This document shows, piece by piece, positions 34,997 to 46,000 of a stretch of DNA of 64,000 nt. Made by a program: the position numbers and the translations under genes. The notes beneath the pieces are model-generated. The model searched no databases, had not been told where the DNA came from, and worked only from the letters and a program-made list of their open reading frames with translations. This DNA comes from Calonectria ilicicola. Its lineage: Eukaryota; Ascomycota; Sordariomycetes; Hypocreales; Nectriaceae. The stretch's first letter is position 1. Each line of letters begins with the position of its first letter. Location: positions 744,001 to 808,000 of the forward strand of contig CP085832.1 in assembly GCA_020809705.1 (NCBI GenBank). The letters run 5' to 3'.

Positions 34997-36731
34997 TTTG
35001 TGACGATAAAATTGTATAAATTCTTATTACAGCTAACTAAGAGCCAAGAACTTCAGTGCTTGGCTTGATTGATGCAAATGGTGGAGATAAGGCCGGAGTT
35101 TAGAAGCCCATGACGTCGTCAGCTTGGTGGTTTCTAGGTCAAATTGGCTCTTGTAACACAAGCTTTCAGGCACATTTTCATAAAGAATGCTGTTTAAGAT
35201 CATCCGAATTAGGTACCAAAAACTTCATTCCAGAATTGAATCTCAAACGGCAGCTAAAGCTTGCTTGTATTTTACGTATACGAAATTGGGGCAATCTGGA
35301 TGAGCCTTTGGTGATCTCTACAGGGGTCCAGTAGGGGTCGTGTCTCAGCAGCTGAAGTAAGCTCATGATGGCACAACGTGGCGAGAATGCTTCCGTCGTA
35401 CATTTAAACGAGCATGGCCATGTTTACGCGAGACAGATGAAAGACAAAACGAACGATATTCGGAAACAGCCAGGTTTGCGATGGCTTGGCATCGAACAAT
35501 GCGGAGGCGGCGTGCGGAGAAGGTTGCGGGTAGATCACAGCCGCCAAGAGCAAGGAGGGGCAATTCACGACTGCAAAGCATCGCAAGTGGCACAACCACT
35601 CGCATCTATTGCCAACGCACAGATACACAAGGACATGTTATGTGCTGCATGGCCTGATCTTAGATCCCTTTGGCCGGAATAGCCTGTCACTCGGTGTTGA
35701 AACAAAACCCGAGGACCTTCCCCATGGGGCCATGTCGTGCAACTGTGCTCCATCATGAGATGCGATCCTACAGTAACAGTGCTCAACCCAAAGCAAAGCC
35801 TCGCTTGGACCCTGGAGCTGGAAAGCCAGGGTAACGGAGTGTGCCCGTCCACAAGGTAACCCTACCAGGGCGGTGAGGTATGACTGCAACGCGTAACGGC
35901 AGCGACAGGCACAGCTTCGTCAAAAAATCCAGTGGCTGACAATTCCAGCTGCAGTCCAATCCCAATCTTGCTCTCACTCCTCCGCTCCGAGGCCCCAGAG
36001 CGCCACGCAGTCATGGTGAGTCGGCAGTGGCGTGCCGAGCCCACGTAGTGTACGGAGTAGCTCTTCTCCAAACTTTGGCGCGTGCCTTAAAGCCGGCGCC
36101 GTGCAGAGTCCATCAACGGCCTCGTTCTCTCAAGTAGGTCCGAAGCCGAACATCTCGTGCGAAAAATTACAAATTTCCATCTTGTCATCCGGTGTCGGTC
36201 TTGTCGCGACAAGGGACCCCCAGGCGCTCCTCCATAAATCCACAGGCCTTACTTGCAATTACCTCCATGGGGACCACGCAAAAGTTTTTTAAACGTGCCA
36301 TCCCCGCAGATCTAGGAAAAAGATTTGGTTCCTGGGCCGGCAGACAATTCGCCGAGGTCAATGTCCAGGCTAGTCCTGCTGAAGCTGCTTTGCGGGGCTA
36401 GCTCCCATGGCTAACCCCAAAGCGTTTGTGATCGGAGGTCCTTGTGATTCATGGCTATAATGTTGCAGGGAACAAAAAGTTCCTTCCCGACCTCGGATGT
36501 GCACAATGATCCACTGGGAGACGGGAGATTACCAACGGGAGGGACAAAGAGCATGAACAGAGACAGCTTGTGTCACTAATTGTACATATTTGTGACTGTT
36601 GCCACCATGCGAAGACACCGCTGATCCCCCTCCTCCCTTTCCTCCCTCGTCTCCTTTCTTTCCCGACCTCTCGTCATTGCCCTGCAGCGTGTCGAGCTTC
36701 AATTGGGACAGGCAACCAAAAAGGGAATACA
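34997..36731. other. Divergent promoter region, no gene seen
   Basis: About 1.7 kb between the methyltransferase (-) and the next MFS gene (+). It contains overlapping open frames of about 60-105 codons on both strands at 35.3-36.4 kb, without recognisable domains. The last 100 bp are strongly CT-rich (36626-36670), as in fungal core promoters lacking TATA. Confidence 0.5.
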
Positions 36732-38365
36732 ATGGCGTTTGGATTCGGCGACGAAAAGGCCGGCGACTCGCCATCGCCCTCGTTCGACCCAGAGCACCCA
36801 GTGGTCGGAACCATCGAGGGCGTCAACGCAGATGGCTCCGAGGTGCAATGCCCGTCTCACACGACAGAGCGCAAGCTCATCTCCAAGATCGACTTCCACG
36901 TCGTGCCCTTTCTCTGTATTATGTACCTATTGGCCTTCCTTGGTTCGTAATTATTGCCCATCCACCAAGCTTCATTGCGCGCGCCAGTTGACTAACTTGA
37001 CCTCACGCTCCCAGACCGAGTCAACATTGCCAATGCCAACGTTTTTGGACTCTCCACAGAGCTTGGATTAGATGGCACGAAATACAACAATGCTCTCGTC
37101 GTATTCTTCGTCCCCTACATCTTGTTCGAAATCCCGTCAAACATGCTGCTTAAGCGCTTCAGCCCGAATGTCTGGCTCAGTCTTAACATGTTTCTCTTTG
37201 GTTTCACTACCATGATGCAGGGTCTTGTCAAGAACTATAGCGGACTAATTGCAACCCGCTTCTTTCTTGGACTGTTCGAGACGGGAATGTTCCCAGGCGG
37301 TATGTAATTAATTGCTTGAAGCATTTCGCCTATGCCCTTTCTAACATGTAAATGCCAGCCTTTTACCTAATCGGCATGTGGTACCGACGCCATGAAGCCC
37401 AGCGACGATACTCGTTCTTCTTCAACAGCACCACGCTTGCTGGCGCATTCGGTGGACTGCTCGCCGCCGCGATCGGCAAGATGGACGGATTAAGAGGCTA
37501 CCAGGGATGGCGGTGGATCTTTATTCTGGAGGGAGCTCTCACCGTCTTCGTCAGCTTCTTCTTCTATTTCCTTCTACCGAGTTTCCCGGAGGATTCCAAG
37601 TGGCTCAAGGACGATGAGAAGGCGTACGTCACTGCGCGCCTCCAATTGGACCAGGGCCGCGCCAGCGCTGAGAGGCAAATCACTGCGCGAGATGTCGGCA
37701 ACATCTTCAAGGATATCAAGGTCGTTTTGGGTGGCTTCATGTACTTTGGCCTGATTGTGCCCGCATACGGCTACGCCTATTTTGCGCCCGGAATTCTCCA
37801 GACCTACGGCTACGATGCGATCCAGACTCAACTACACAGTGTCCCACCTTGGGCCGCGTCATTCGGCTTTTCGATGATCATGGCGGTCTTGTCCGACAAG
37901 ATGAGACATAGATTTCTGTTTGCAGTATTTGCCATTTGCGTCGCGATTGCTGGATTCGCTATTCTCATTGCTGTCCACGACAACACAAATCTGCAGTACG
38001 GGGCGCTGTTCCTCGTTACTAGTGGCACATACACAGCCATGCCCATCATTGTCTGCTGGTTCAACATGAACCTTGGTGGTCATCACCGACGATCGGTCGG
38101 TAGTGCTTGGCAGGTCGCTTTCGGTAACATTGGCGGTATCATCGCTGTGTTTGCCTTCCTGAAGAAGGATGCACCCAAGTATATTCCAGGTTATTCCATC
38201 TGTATATCTTTTACTGTTCTTTCCATCATTGCCTGCATTCTTTATGCCATTGTATGCATGGTGGAGAACAGGAGAAGGAATGAAGCAGAGCCTGATCCGA
38301 CACTAACGGAGGAACAAAAGGCAGATATGGGTGATTTGTCGCCAAACTACAGGTATCTACTATAA
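36732..38365 (+). CDS. MFS transporter, Dal5/Tna1-like anion:cation symporter family
   Basis: Model join(36732..36942, 37015..37299, 37359..38365), 500 aa. Introns of 72 and 59 nt restore the family sequence LLAFL-DRVNIANANVFG at TM1 and GMFPG-AFYLIGMWYRRHE after TM4. NIANA after TM1 and RFFLGLFETGMFPG are hallmarks of the allantoate/nicotinate permease group (2.A.1.14). The cytosolic N-terminus (about 60 aa) is acidic. A central loop (LPSFPEDSKWLKDDEKAY) separates the two six-TM halves. The expected role is plasma-membrane uptake of an organic acid or vitamin. Paralogue of the 29-30.6 kb transporter, though clearly divergent in sequence. Confidence 0.88.
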
Positions 38366-39427
38366 ATATTGTTAAATACACTGGCCAGCACCTAGAATAT
38401 ATTCACATTTTTGGCCCTTTGCATATTTTAAACCTGTCGATGGATGTGAATGGCTCCGTATTTAGGAGCTTGAGCCGACATTCAGCGGGGTAGTCAACCT
38501 GGCCGCCCTGGCTCCGGCCCCAACACAACGAATAATGTCCTTTTGGCTTGTGATTCATTTGGAATTGAAGAGTCAAGTGCACCATCGCGATTGTCGTCAA
38601 AGCTACACTTTTTATCGTTAGCTAAGTAGATGTTCAACATAATACGCCATTTGTCCTGTAATTTGGGGCCCTTATTAGACCAGATTCCGACTTGCACAAG
38701 TATTGAAACACGAATACGAGGCGAATTTGAGAAAACTCATGTTCAGCTATGCAGCCTTAATAATGGAGGTACGACAAGGCACATTTCAGGCAACATCACG
38801 CTGCTTTCCGACCTTTTCTAGTATCATCAAGTGAGCACTAAACAACAAGAGGAATAATCAGATTCGACGACAACCAATCCAGCTGGCAGCCAGACTCTGC
38901 CCACCCCGCCCACAGAGCAGGCTGCGAATCATTTCATTTAATTTTACAGAGGACTAGCGCGTCGACCTGCAGTCATCTTCATGGCTTGATAGTTCAACCA
39001 AATCACCAATTAAAATGCAATTACATGCAGAACGTGGCGTCAGTTGAACATGCTGGCGGTCACCTGCAAGAGTGTTTGGTGCCATCCTGTGCCATTGTTA
39101 TGACTCTTCAAGAGCAATCGTAGAGTACAAGAAGAGATCGATTTCCAGCCCACGTAGCAAGAAGATCTTCTTCACCAAAATCATCAGCACTGCTCTATAG
39201 TGCAATTCTTCAATCAAAGGTCAGTGGTTTCTTACCGTTTATCACCAAAATTATCCGGTACATTGAATTTAACATGCTTTTAGCGACTGGAAATATTTCC
39301 TGTGGACCACGAAGTCATTACGAATACAAAGACCAATCTACGCACTCACGAATTCTCCAGTGAGCCCCAACTTGACCCGTCCTTAATCACTACGAACCAC
39401 ATATATATCCCGTCTACGTCATCTAAA
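38366..39427. other. Intergenic and leader of HeLo gene
   Basis: About 1.06 kb. Just before the HeLo gene a possible 5'-UTR intron (GTCAGT donor near 39221, TTTTAG near 39284) is visible. No other gene seen. Confidence 0.45.
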
Positions 39428-40366
39428 ATGATGGACTACACCTTCTCTGATGATTCTATCCCCAAAATGCTGGAACTCTTCAAGGCATGCTTGGATCACT
39501 TTCGAGCCATTAGGTTTGGTCGAGCATTTGAAGATACCTTTAGCGACAGACTTATCAAAATTGAGATTACGCATGCCATGTTTAACAGATGGGGAGATTC
39601 ACTAGGCCTTCTCCAGAAGCCTTTGAATCCGAAAAACATGCTTGACACTGCTCAGTGGGACCAAGGCAAGCTCAAGGACGCCACAAAGATTTTGGCCAGG
39701 GTACAAAGTGCTTTTGACAGCGCGAAAAATCTGTCCAATGAATTCAAAGATGATACAAGAAATGACGGTGATGATCTTGATCTTCTTAGGCTTCTGGATG
39801 AAGAAGTACTAGACATCGCCGATAAGAAGGTAATCTCGTCTCTTCGTGGAGTTGCCTGCGATGCCCCACAAGTTGCAAGCTCTATCAATACAGTGACACT
39901 GGACTTGTACAGCGAGCCAGACTTTTTAACTCTAATTCATCAGCTGTACAACAACTTTGGTAGGCTTGTCAAGCTTTCTCCAGCGCTTCATACACCCCAG
40001 AAAGAATTATGCAAGAAGCAAGTACAGAACATCGATCTGGGGTCAGTGCCAAGACTTCTTAAGATCAACAATGCACAAGACAAGATACTGGACGAAGTTC
40101 TAAAGGAGAGAGAAATCCCAGAAGGATACAATGGACATTACGTCGGAAATGTGCAGGTAGGTGGTAAAACAAAAACGCATGTTGGGGACAAGTACAAGAA
40201 TGAGTTAGAAAGGGAACTACGGAATGTTTATGTCAATAGTATAGTTGGCACTGATGAAGCTGACATACGAGCTGGTCATGATGTTGAGGTCACGGACAAT
40301 GTTGCAATTGAGAGGATGAAGCTGCGCATGCAACAGCAGCAGACAAACAAGAAGGAACCGGAATGA
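39428..40366 (+). CDS. HeLo-domain protein with HET-s-like C-terminal amyloid repeats (prion-forming candidate)
   Basis: A single exon of 312 aa; the first in-frame ATG is 39428. Residues about 15-60 match the HeLo domain of HET-s/HET-S: LFKACLDHFRAIRFGRAF, then ITHAMFNRWGDSLGL, equivalent to the conserved CFEY..LGR.F and LSRWGE stretches. The helical body runs to about 225. The C-terminus has two motifs of HET-s-repeat type. One is at about 233-250 (VGNVQVGG ... THVGDKY); the other is at about 269-290 (NSIVGTDEADIRAGHDVEV). They are 29 residues apart and contain the small/hydrophobic V-G pattern with a charged turn. HET-S proteins punch membranes when their C-terminal repeats adopt a beta-solenoid amyloid, causing incompatibility cell death. 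An activating NLR carrying the same repeat is often adjacent; none is present here. The N-terminal helix is less hydrophobic than in HET-S. Confidence 0.78.
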   Translation: MMDYTFSDDSIPKMLELFKACLDHFRAIRFGRAFEDTFSDRLIKIEITHAMFNRWGDSLGLLQKPLNPKNMLDTAQWDQGKLKDATKILARVQSAFDSAKNLSNEFKDDTRNDGDDLDLLRLLDEEVLDIADKKVISSLRGVACDAPQVASSINTVTLDLYSEPDFLTLIHQLYNNFGRLVKLSPALHTPQKELCKKQVQNIDLGSVPRLLKINNAQDKILDEVLKEREIPEGYNGHYVGNVQVGGKTKTHVGDKYKNELERELRNVYVNSIVGTDEADIRAGHDVEVTDNVAIERMKLRMQQQQTNKKEPE

Positions 40367-40791
40367 CTTGGCATCGTCAACCCTTTTTAAGCCAGTTCAA
40401 ACATACTTAGGCCCAGTATGAACACAGAACTAGATATTTCCAAGTTCAATGCTCGACAGAGGACGAAAGCTCAATGTGTAGCACTTGAACCGAACATATA
40501 AATTTTCAAATTCGCGATCCCTGAAAGGCAAAACGGTGCCTGAAACATATATGAATCAATTCTTTTATGCTTTGAATACTACCCCTTGGCTTCGACATAT
40601 AAAAATTTTGCTCCCATTTATTGCCGGCTTTTAGCTTTCTGCAGTTTTGCAAATAAATCCGAATCATCCTCTATCGCCAAAAGAGGATGAGAGCATGACA
40701 CTCGACCCACCACATTGTTGAGGAATGAGGTTATTCAGACCTCTAATAACGAAATAAAGGTGGTTGGGTTGTGGATACTCACTTTTCTGTA

Positions 40792-40801
40792 TATATATAA
40801 G
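40792..40801 (+). promoter_or_regulatory. TATA box of a possible small transcription unit
   Basis: TATATATAAG, followed by about 160 bp of C/A/T-rich leader-like sequence without ATG up to 40961. Confidence 0.3.
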
Positions 40802-40960
40802 GGATAGATTCCCAACCTCTTCTTAGTTCTTTAGTCCTTCAATCAACCTAACTCACCCACACGTTAACACACATAACCACACAAGAAACTTGGACATTCG
40901 GTTGAGGAAATAGCCCAATATTTACAACTGACGCAACAAAGCAACTCAACCATCTGCGAC

Positions 40961-41017
40961 ATGTCTGGACTTTACCAGTTTATCGAATGTGCAGTCCCTA
41001 CTGTTAACGATATCTAA
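40961..41017 (+). CDS. 18-codon ORF with promoter-like upstream sequence
   Basis: ATG at 40961 with a purine at -3 encodes MSGLYQFIECAVPTVNDI and stops at 41015-41017, 12 bp from the end of the convergent efflux gene. A strong TATA box and a leader-like tract precede it. It may be the truncated start of a lost gene, a short peptide gene, or chance. Transcription past it would be antisense to the efflux gene. I do not recognise the peptide. Confidence 0.15.
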   Translation: MSGLYQFIECAVPTVNDI

Positions 41018-41028
41018 AGCTACTAGTA

Positions 41029-42718
41029 TTAAGTTTGAGGTTTTTCAGGAGTTAAGGTGGCCTCGGAATCCTTTTTTCGTGCAGGCGTCTGTTTGATGAA
41101 TAACCCAGCCAGAATCATTATACCAGTTATCGCCGTGTAAAACCCCCACATGATACGCAGTGCCCGAACATATTCGTTTTTGTTGGTGGTCGACCCCGTG
41201 TCAGCCCCTCCGTGTACTGAAGTCAAAGTGGCGCCTCCTCCAATAGTCCGTTGAATCAAGACAGTTCCAATCACGATAGAGACTGAGCTGCATAGACTGC
41301 GCAGAAAGGTAAATGCCGACATGGCTGAGGCCAAATCCTTGTGGTGTAGGTGGCTCTGGAGCGCAATCATTGGACTTTGGAAAAGGACGCCAGAACCAAC
41401 ACCGATGAGGAGCTGGAAAACAATGATTTTGGCCCAATTTTGAGTAGGCCCAAGATCAATTAAAAGCCCCGTGCCTAGAGTCATAGCAGCCGCGCCGGCG
41501 AGTATGACGGGGTAGTAGCGCCCTGTTTTTCGTATATATAAACCCCCGAGGAGTGTTGAAGCCGACATGGGGAGAATTAGTGCAAAGAGGGAGACGCCAG
41601 AAATGATCGGTTTGAGTTCCAGGATGACTTGAAAGTAGAGTGTTAGGAAAATATCGTATGCGATAAACACAAAGCTATGTAAGCAGGAAACGGTGAAGGA
41701 AGCAATGTTTGTAGCTTTTTGAAAAATTCGAATCGGAATGACGGGATTCTTGGCAAATTTAGCTTCCCATACCATAAAGATGACGAGAATGATTACGCCA
41801 AACACGATTAGGCAGATGACTTTGGCAGAGCTCCAGGAATAAAGCCCTCCGGAGCCAGTCTCTAGGCCATAGAGGAAACATATCGTTCCTCCAATGATTA
41901 AAGCAAAGCCAGTCCAGTCCAGGGTGCGCAATCCCTGCATGACAGGCTCCCTTTCAATTTCAACATTGAGGGCGAAGACGAGAGCAATCAACGCGACGCC
42001 ATCAAATGGAAGGTTTATGTAAACTTGTAGTGACATATTAGCCTTGTGAAGGATCAACCGAGTTGGAAGGGGTTCACTTACAGCACCATCGCCAATTGAC
42101 TGCTTGAGTAAACACGCCACCCAGGACGGGCCCAACCCCACTTGCAATTCCGTAGACAATACCGGTCAAGCCATAATACTTAGCCCGCTCGGCCAGGCTA
42201 AAGAGATCGCTGATGATGATTGTAATGAGCACCTGAGTGCCACCGCCGCCTAGACCTTGAACCACTCTCCCGGCGATGAGCATACTGCTTGAGTGAGCAA
42301 GGGCGCAAACGAGACTCCCAACCATGAAGATGACAGTTGTGATTATGATGATTGGTTTTCGGCCAAAAATATCTGACAGCTTAGCCCACACGGGCGAAGA
42401 AGCCGTGGTGGCCAGCGTATAACCACTTGTGACCCACGCATATTCTGAAGCAGTAACATGTAAGCTTTCGGCAATAGTTGGCAAGGCAGTGGCGATAATA
42501 GTAATATCCAGCGCTCCAAGAAATAACGTAAGACAGAGTGATAGCATAACAAGGCGACGCTGCCATGTCTTCATCTGTGGGGGCTTGAAGGACGTGCCTG
42601 TTGGCACAGGCTCAAGAGCAAGACTGGCACCCGATGATTCTGCATCTTGAGTGCTGCCGGTAGGATCAGGCCTTGAAGCATCGGCACCGGCCGACTCCGA
42701 TTTTGAGAGATCTGCCAT
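41029..42718 (-). CDS. MFS multidrug efflux transporter, DHA2 (14-TM) family
   Basis: Model join(41029..42023, 42082..42718) on the minus strand, 543 aa. The 58-nt intron (GTAAGT donor, CAAG end) restores NWRWC-FYINLPFDG, the hallmark stretch of 14-TM drug:H+ antiporters. Other motifs are motif C GIASGVGPVLGGVFTQ after TM4, motif A WAKLSDIFGRKP between TM2 and TM3, LDITIIATALPTIAESL in TM1 and GRVVQGLGGGG in TM4. The N-terminus is a Ser/Ala/Pro-rich cytosolic tail of about 50 aa. Such pumps export toxins or self-made metabolites from the plasma membrane. No biosynthetic core gene accompanies it here. Confidence 0.9.
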
Positions 42719-44347
42719 TATTTCTTAAATAAGCTCTCCGGGGCAAGCTTAAAAAGTAGAAATAAAGGTGCAGGCGCTCGTGTTTTTTCATGTATGCACT
42801 CTTGCCAACAATTTGTACAGGGTAATGACAGGCTCGGTTCGGTTCGGTTCACAATCGTCCGAAGATCGATGAAATGGAACCAATTGTGGAGTAGAAACAC
42901 GCCACTCACAGGGTTAAAACGAGGGATACATGGAATTTATTGGTAGACTTGATCGCGTTTAGATGACTTTGCCCTTGTTTGTGTGACCTTTGCACGCCCT
43001 AGTGCCCAAGGGATAGCTTGGATCGACAACAATAAATACAACGCAACCCTTGAAAGAGTGTACCCTCTCTACTTTTTCTGTCATTTCCCAACTGCCTAAT
43101 GAAAAAAAAAATCAAGTATAAATTAAAGAAAAATAAGTCAATAAATTAGATAAATAATTTTATTTTTATCCGCATTATTTATTCATTTATATTTCACTGT
43201 CAAACCAACATTTGAGCAGTTCTGTTTTATGGTGCCGAAGGTGAAGATGTCACTGGGAGACACTTTTTCAACGAGTGCACCGTAGCTCCTATACCCATGT
43301 GCCAGATTTATTAAGTCTCTAGCGCTTTCTTGTTATATACTAAATGAAATCATGGCAGCCTAGAGAGATCTTCGCCGCTAAATATGCGGATGCATTCTTG
43401 ACAGCCCCCCCGTCTCATGTGACCTTCAAACGCGACCTTCAACTATCACTTGTATCACTGCAAGGGCCAGTTAAGGATTCAACTATTTCTCTGCTCTTGA
43501 ATAGGCCAATATAATCCAATATTTGGGGTTATTTAGGGCTATTGATTAACGGGCCATTGGCAACTCCTGATATAATATAGCTCGATCGACAAGTGGAAGC
43601 TTGCTGCTGACGAGACACACATCCATCGAGATCTGCGGTCCTACAGCTGAACGCTGCGAATCCAGATCTCGGGACCGAAACGACAGAATCGAAGGAATTG
43701 AAAACATCAAAAGAAAATAAACAGTGAGTATTAATGCGAAGACTTGGATGAGGGAGATAGACTTGCAATATTCATGATATTTTGGTGGGTGGAAACTAGT
43801 CATGTGTTCGGTGCATTTAGCTTCAATTTGTTCACCTTCATTCATGTCAGCTGATGTGTCTACACCCTCTTCCTCCACCCAAACTAATATTCATTTCGGT
43901 CACTCGTGCACCACGCGGCTCCGACACGTGAACCTCGGTGCCGGTCGTCTGAAGACCCTCATGCGACCCATCTGGATGCCAGCCAAATCCTAGGCGTCGT
44001 CACCACAGAAAGGGAACGGAGCTTTATATTAGCATCCCAAAGGGTTAAGTTCATTTATTTGCGACCATTCAGCTGCCCGGTATTGAGCCTAATAACGCCC
44101 AGGAACACGTTTCTAATCGCGCCGACTTTTAGTAAAACGTCAAAAGACCGGGGTACCCTGGACAAACCTAGTGAATGCGCCATCAGGAGGATTGGTAGGA
44201 TTTCCTGCGTCAATCTGCTACCGAATGAAGATTCAATCACGAATTCCCTTAATGGTAAAAAGAAAGGCTTCTTATATGCTCCATCGATCGCCTCTTGTTG
44301 CTTCATGGCACACCAACAACGATCATCAGAACAGCACAAAGAGCAAC
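42719..44347. other. Intergenic with AT-rich stretch
   Basis: About 1.6 kb upstream of both the efflux gene (-) and the amylase gene (+). A markedly AT-rich block spans about 43100-43200. A small minus-strand ORF is listed separately. Confidence 0.5.
43546..43845 (-). CDS. Small single-membrane-segment ORF, unrecognised
   Basis: 99 codons from the ATG at 43845. One strong hydrophobic segment (FALILTVYFLLMFSIPSIL, about residues 38-56) follows a hydrophilic N-terminus, then a Ser/Arg-rich tail. The layout (short N-terminus plus one TM) recalls the start of UstYa/DUF3328 proteins, but no HxxHC motifs follow, so that family is not supported. It may be a truncated remnant or chance. Confidence 0.2.
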   Translation of the reverse strand: MNEGEQIEAKCTEHMTSFHPPKYHEYCKSISLIQVFALILTVYFLLMFSIPSILSFRSRDLDSQRSAVGPQISMDVCLVSSKLPLVDRAILYQELPMAR

Positions 44348-46000
44348 ATGAAGCTCTCTCTCGCTACTCTCTTGGCGGCGTCCGCGGCATCCGTGGCTGC
44401 TCTATCAGCCGACGGATGGTCTAAACAGAGCATCTATCAAGTTATGACAGATCGCTTTGCCCGCTCTGATGGAAACAATTCAGCAGAATGCAATTCATCA
44501 ACTGGACAATACTGTGGCGGGTCCTTTCAAGGAATCATCGACAAATTGGACTACATCCAGAATATGGGTTTCACCGCGATCTGGATTTCTCCTATCGTTG
44601 CCAATATCGAAGTTCCTAGCAATCAAGGCTGGGGGTTAGTATTTTATGATTTTTTTTTGGCTCGTATAGACGGCTGACAGGCATCTACAGACAAGCATAT
44701 CACGGCTACTGGGCTCAGAAGATATGGAGTATCAACCAACACTTTGGCACAGCAGACGACTTGAAAAAACTATCAAAGGCCTTGCATAACAGAGGAATGG
44801 TATGTGAATCAAATAACTTTGGGTAAATATGCAACTAACCAAAGACAGTATCTCATGGTCGATATTGTGACGAATCACATGGGCTACGATGGTTGTGGTG
44901 ACTGTGTCGACTACAGCATTTACGACGCTTTTCCAAAGGTTGAAATTCTCACTTCCTCTTTTATTCCGATCTGATTCTGACTCTATCAGTCTTCTTACTT
45001 TCATGATTTCTGCCTGATTGATTACAGTGATGAATGGTCAAGCAATATCCAAACTTGCTGGGAAGGCGACAATACTATCAGTCTACCTGACCTTCGCACT
45101 GAAGACGATGACGTTCGATCCATTTGGTTTGATTGGATTGGCCAAATCGTCTCCAACTACAGTATTGATGGCCTCCGAATTGATAGCGCCAAGCACATCG
45201 AAGGGTCATTCCATGCACCATTCGAAAAAGCTGCTGGAGTCTACACCCTTGGAGAAGTTCTCAACGGCGACCCATCATTCACCTTCCCATACCAGAAGAA
45301 TATGAGTGGTGTACTAAATTATCCCATGTACTTCTGGTTAAAAAGAGCTTTCGGAAGCACCGGTGGTGATTTTACTGAACTTGCAAATGGCATTGACCGA
45401 GTCAAGAACGAAGCTGTCAACTCAAGCCGCCTGGGAACTTTTATGGAGAACCATGACCAGGACCGCTTCCCCACAATCACCAGCGACACATCACTCAACA
45501 AGAATGCCATCGCATTTACAATTCTGCAAGATGGTATTCCCATAATCTTCCAGGGCCAGGAACAGTTTTACAAAGGCAATGACCAAACTGGTCGTGCAGC
45601 AATCTGGCTTTCAGGCTTCGACACCACAACTCAATGGTATCGCCTCATCGCCAGTCTCAATCAGGTTCGCAATCAAGCCATTTACAAGGGTAGCTCGTAC
45701 ATTACATACAAAGCCTGGTTCTCCTATACAGACAGCACCACTGTTGTGATGCGAAAAGGATACAACGGCAACCAAATTATTTCCGTACTGAGTAAGACGG
45801 GCGCATCGGCCGCCGACAAGTCTCTGACTTTGGGACAACCTGTGACTGGCTTCACAGCCAACGAGGATGTTGTCGAAATCTTGGGTTGTAAAACCATGAC
45901 CACCGACAGCAGTGGTAGCTTGAGTGTCACAATCAGCAAAGGAGAGCCTCTGATTTTTTACCCAAAGAGTCAGGTTACTGGAAGTGGTATCTGTTCATAG
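44348..46000 (+). CDS. Secreted alpha-amylase (GH13, Taka-amylase type)
   Basis: Model join(44348..44634, 44691..44799, 44849..44938, 44990..46000), 498 aa. The three introns are 56, 49 and 51 nt. Signal peptide [19 protein letters not shown] is at residues 1-19. Conserved GH13 regions appear in order: region [11 protein letters not shown], region [11 protein letters not shown] (nucleophile Asp about 227), region III LGEVLNG (acid/base Glu about 251) and region [12 protein letters not shown] (Asp about 318). Cys pairs match the fungal enzyme layout. There is no C-terminal starch-binding CBM20; the protein ends after the beta-sandwich domain at SGICS. It hydrolyses internal alpha-1,4 bonds of starch or glycogen outside the cell. 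Length fits the Aspergillus enzyme (about 500 aa). Confidence 0.95.

Larger units (their letters stand above)
40367..41028. other. Intergenic between convergent HeLo and drug-efflux genes
   Basis: About 660 bp. It contains a TATA run and a C/A-rich leader-like tract on the plus strand ending in an 18-codon ORF (listed separately). Confidence 0.5.

Noticed and set aside
35365..35682. 105-codon plus-strand ORF plus overlapping minus-strand frames
   Set aside because: Mixed composition, frames on both strands of similar quality, no domain, and an unclear promoter; treated as chance.
43100..43200. AT-rich block as a possible replication origin
   Set aside because: AT-richness alone is not evidence of an origin in filamentous fungi, and no defined consensus is available to test by eye.
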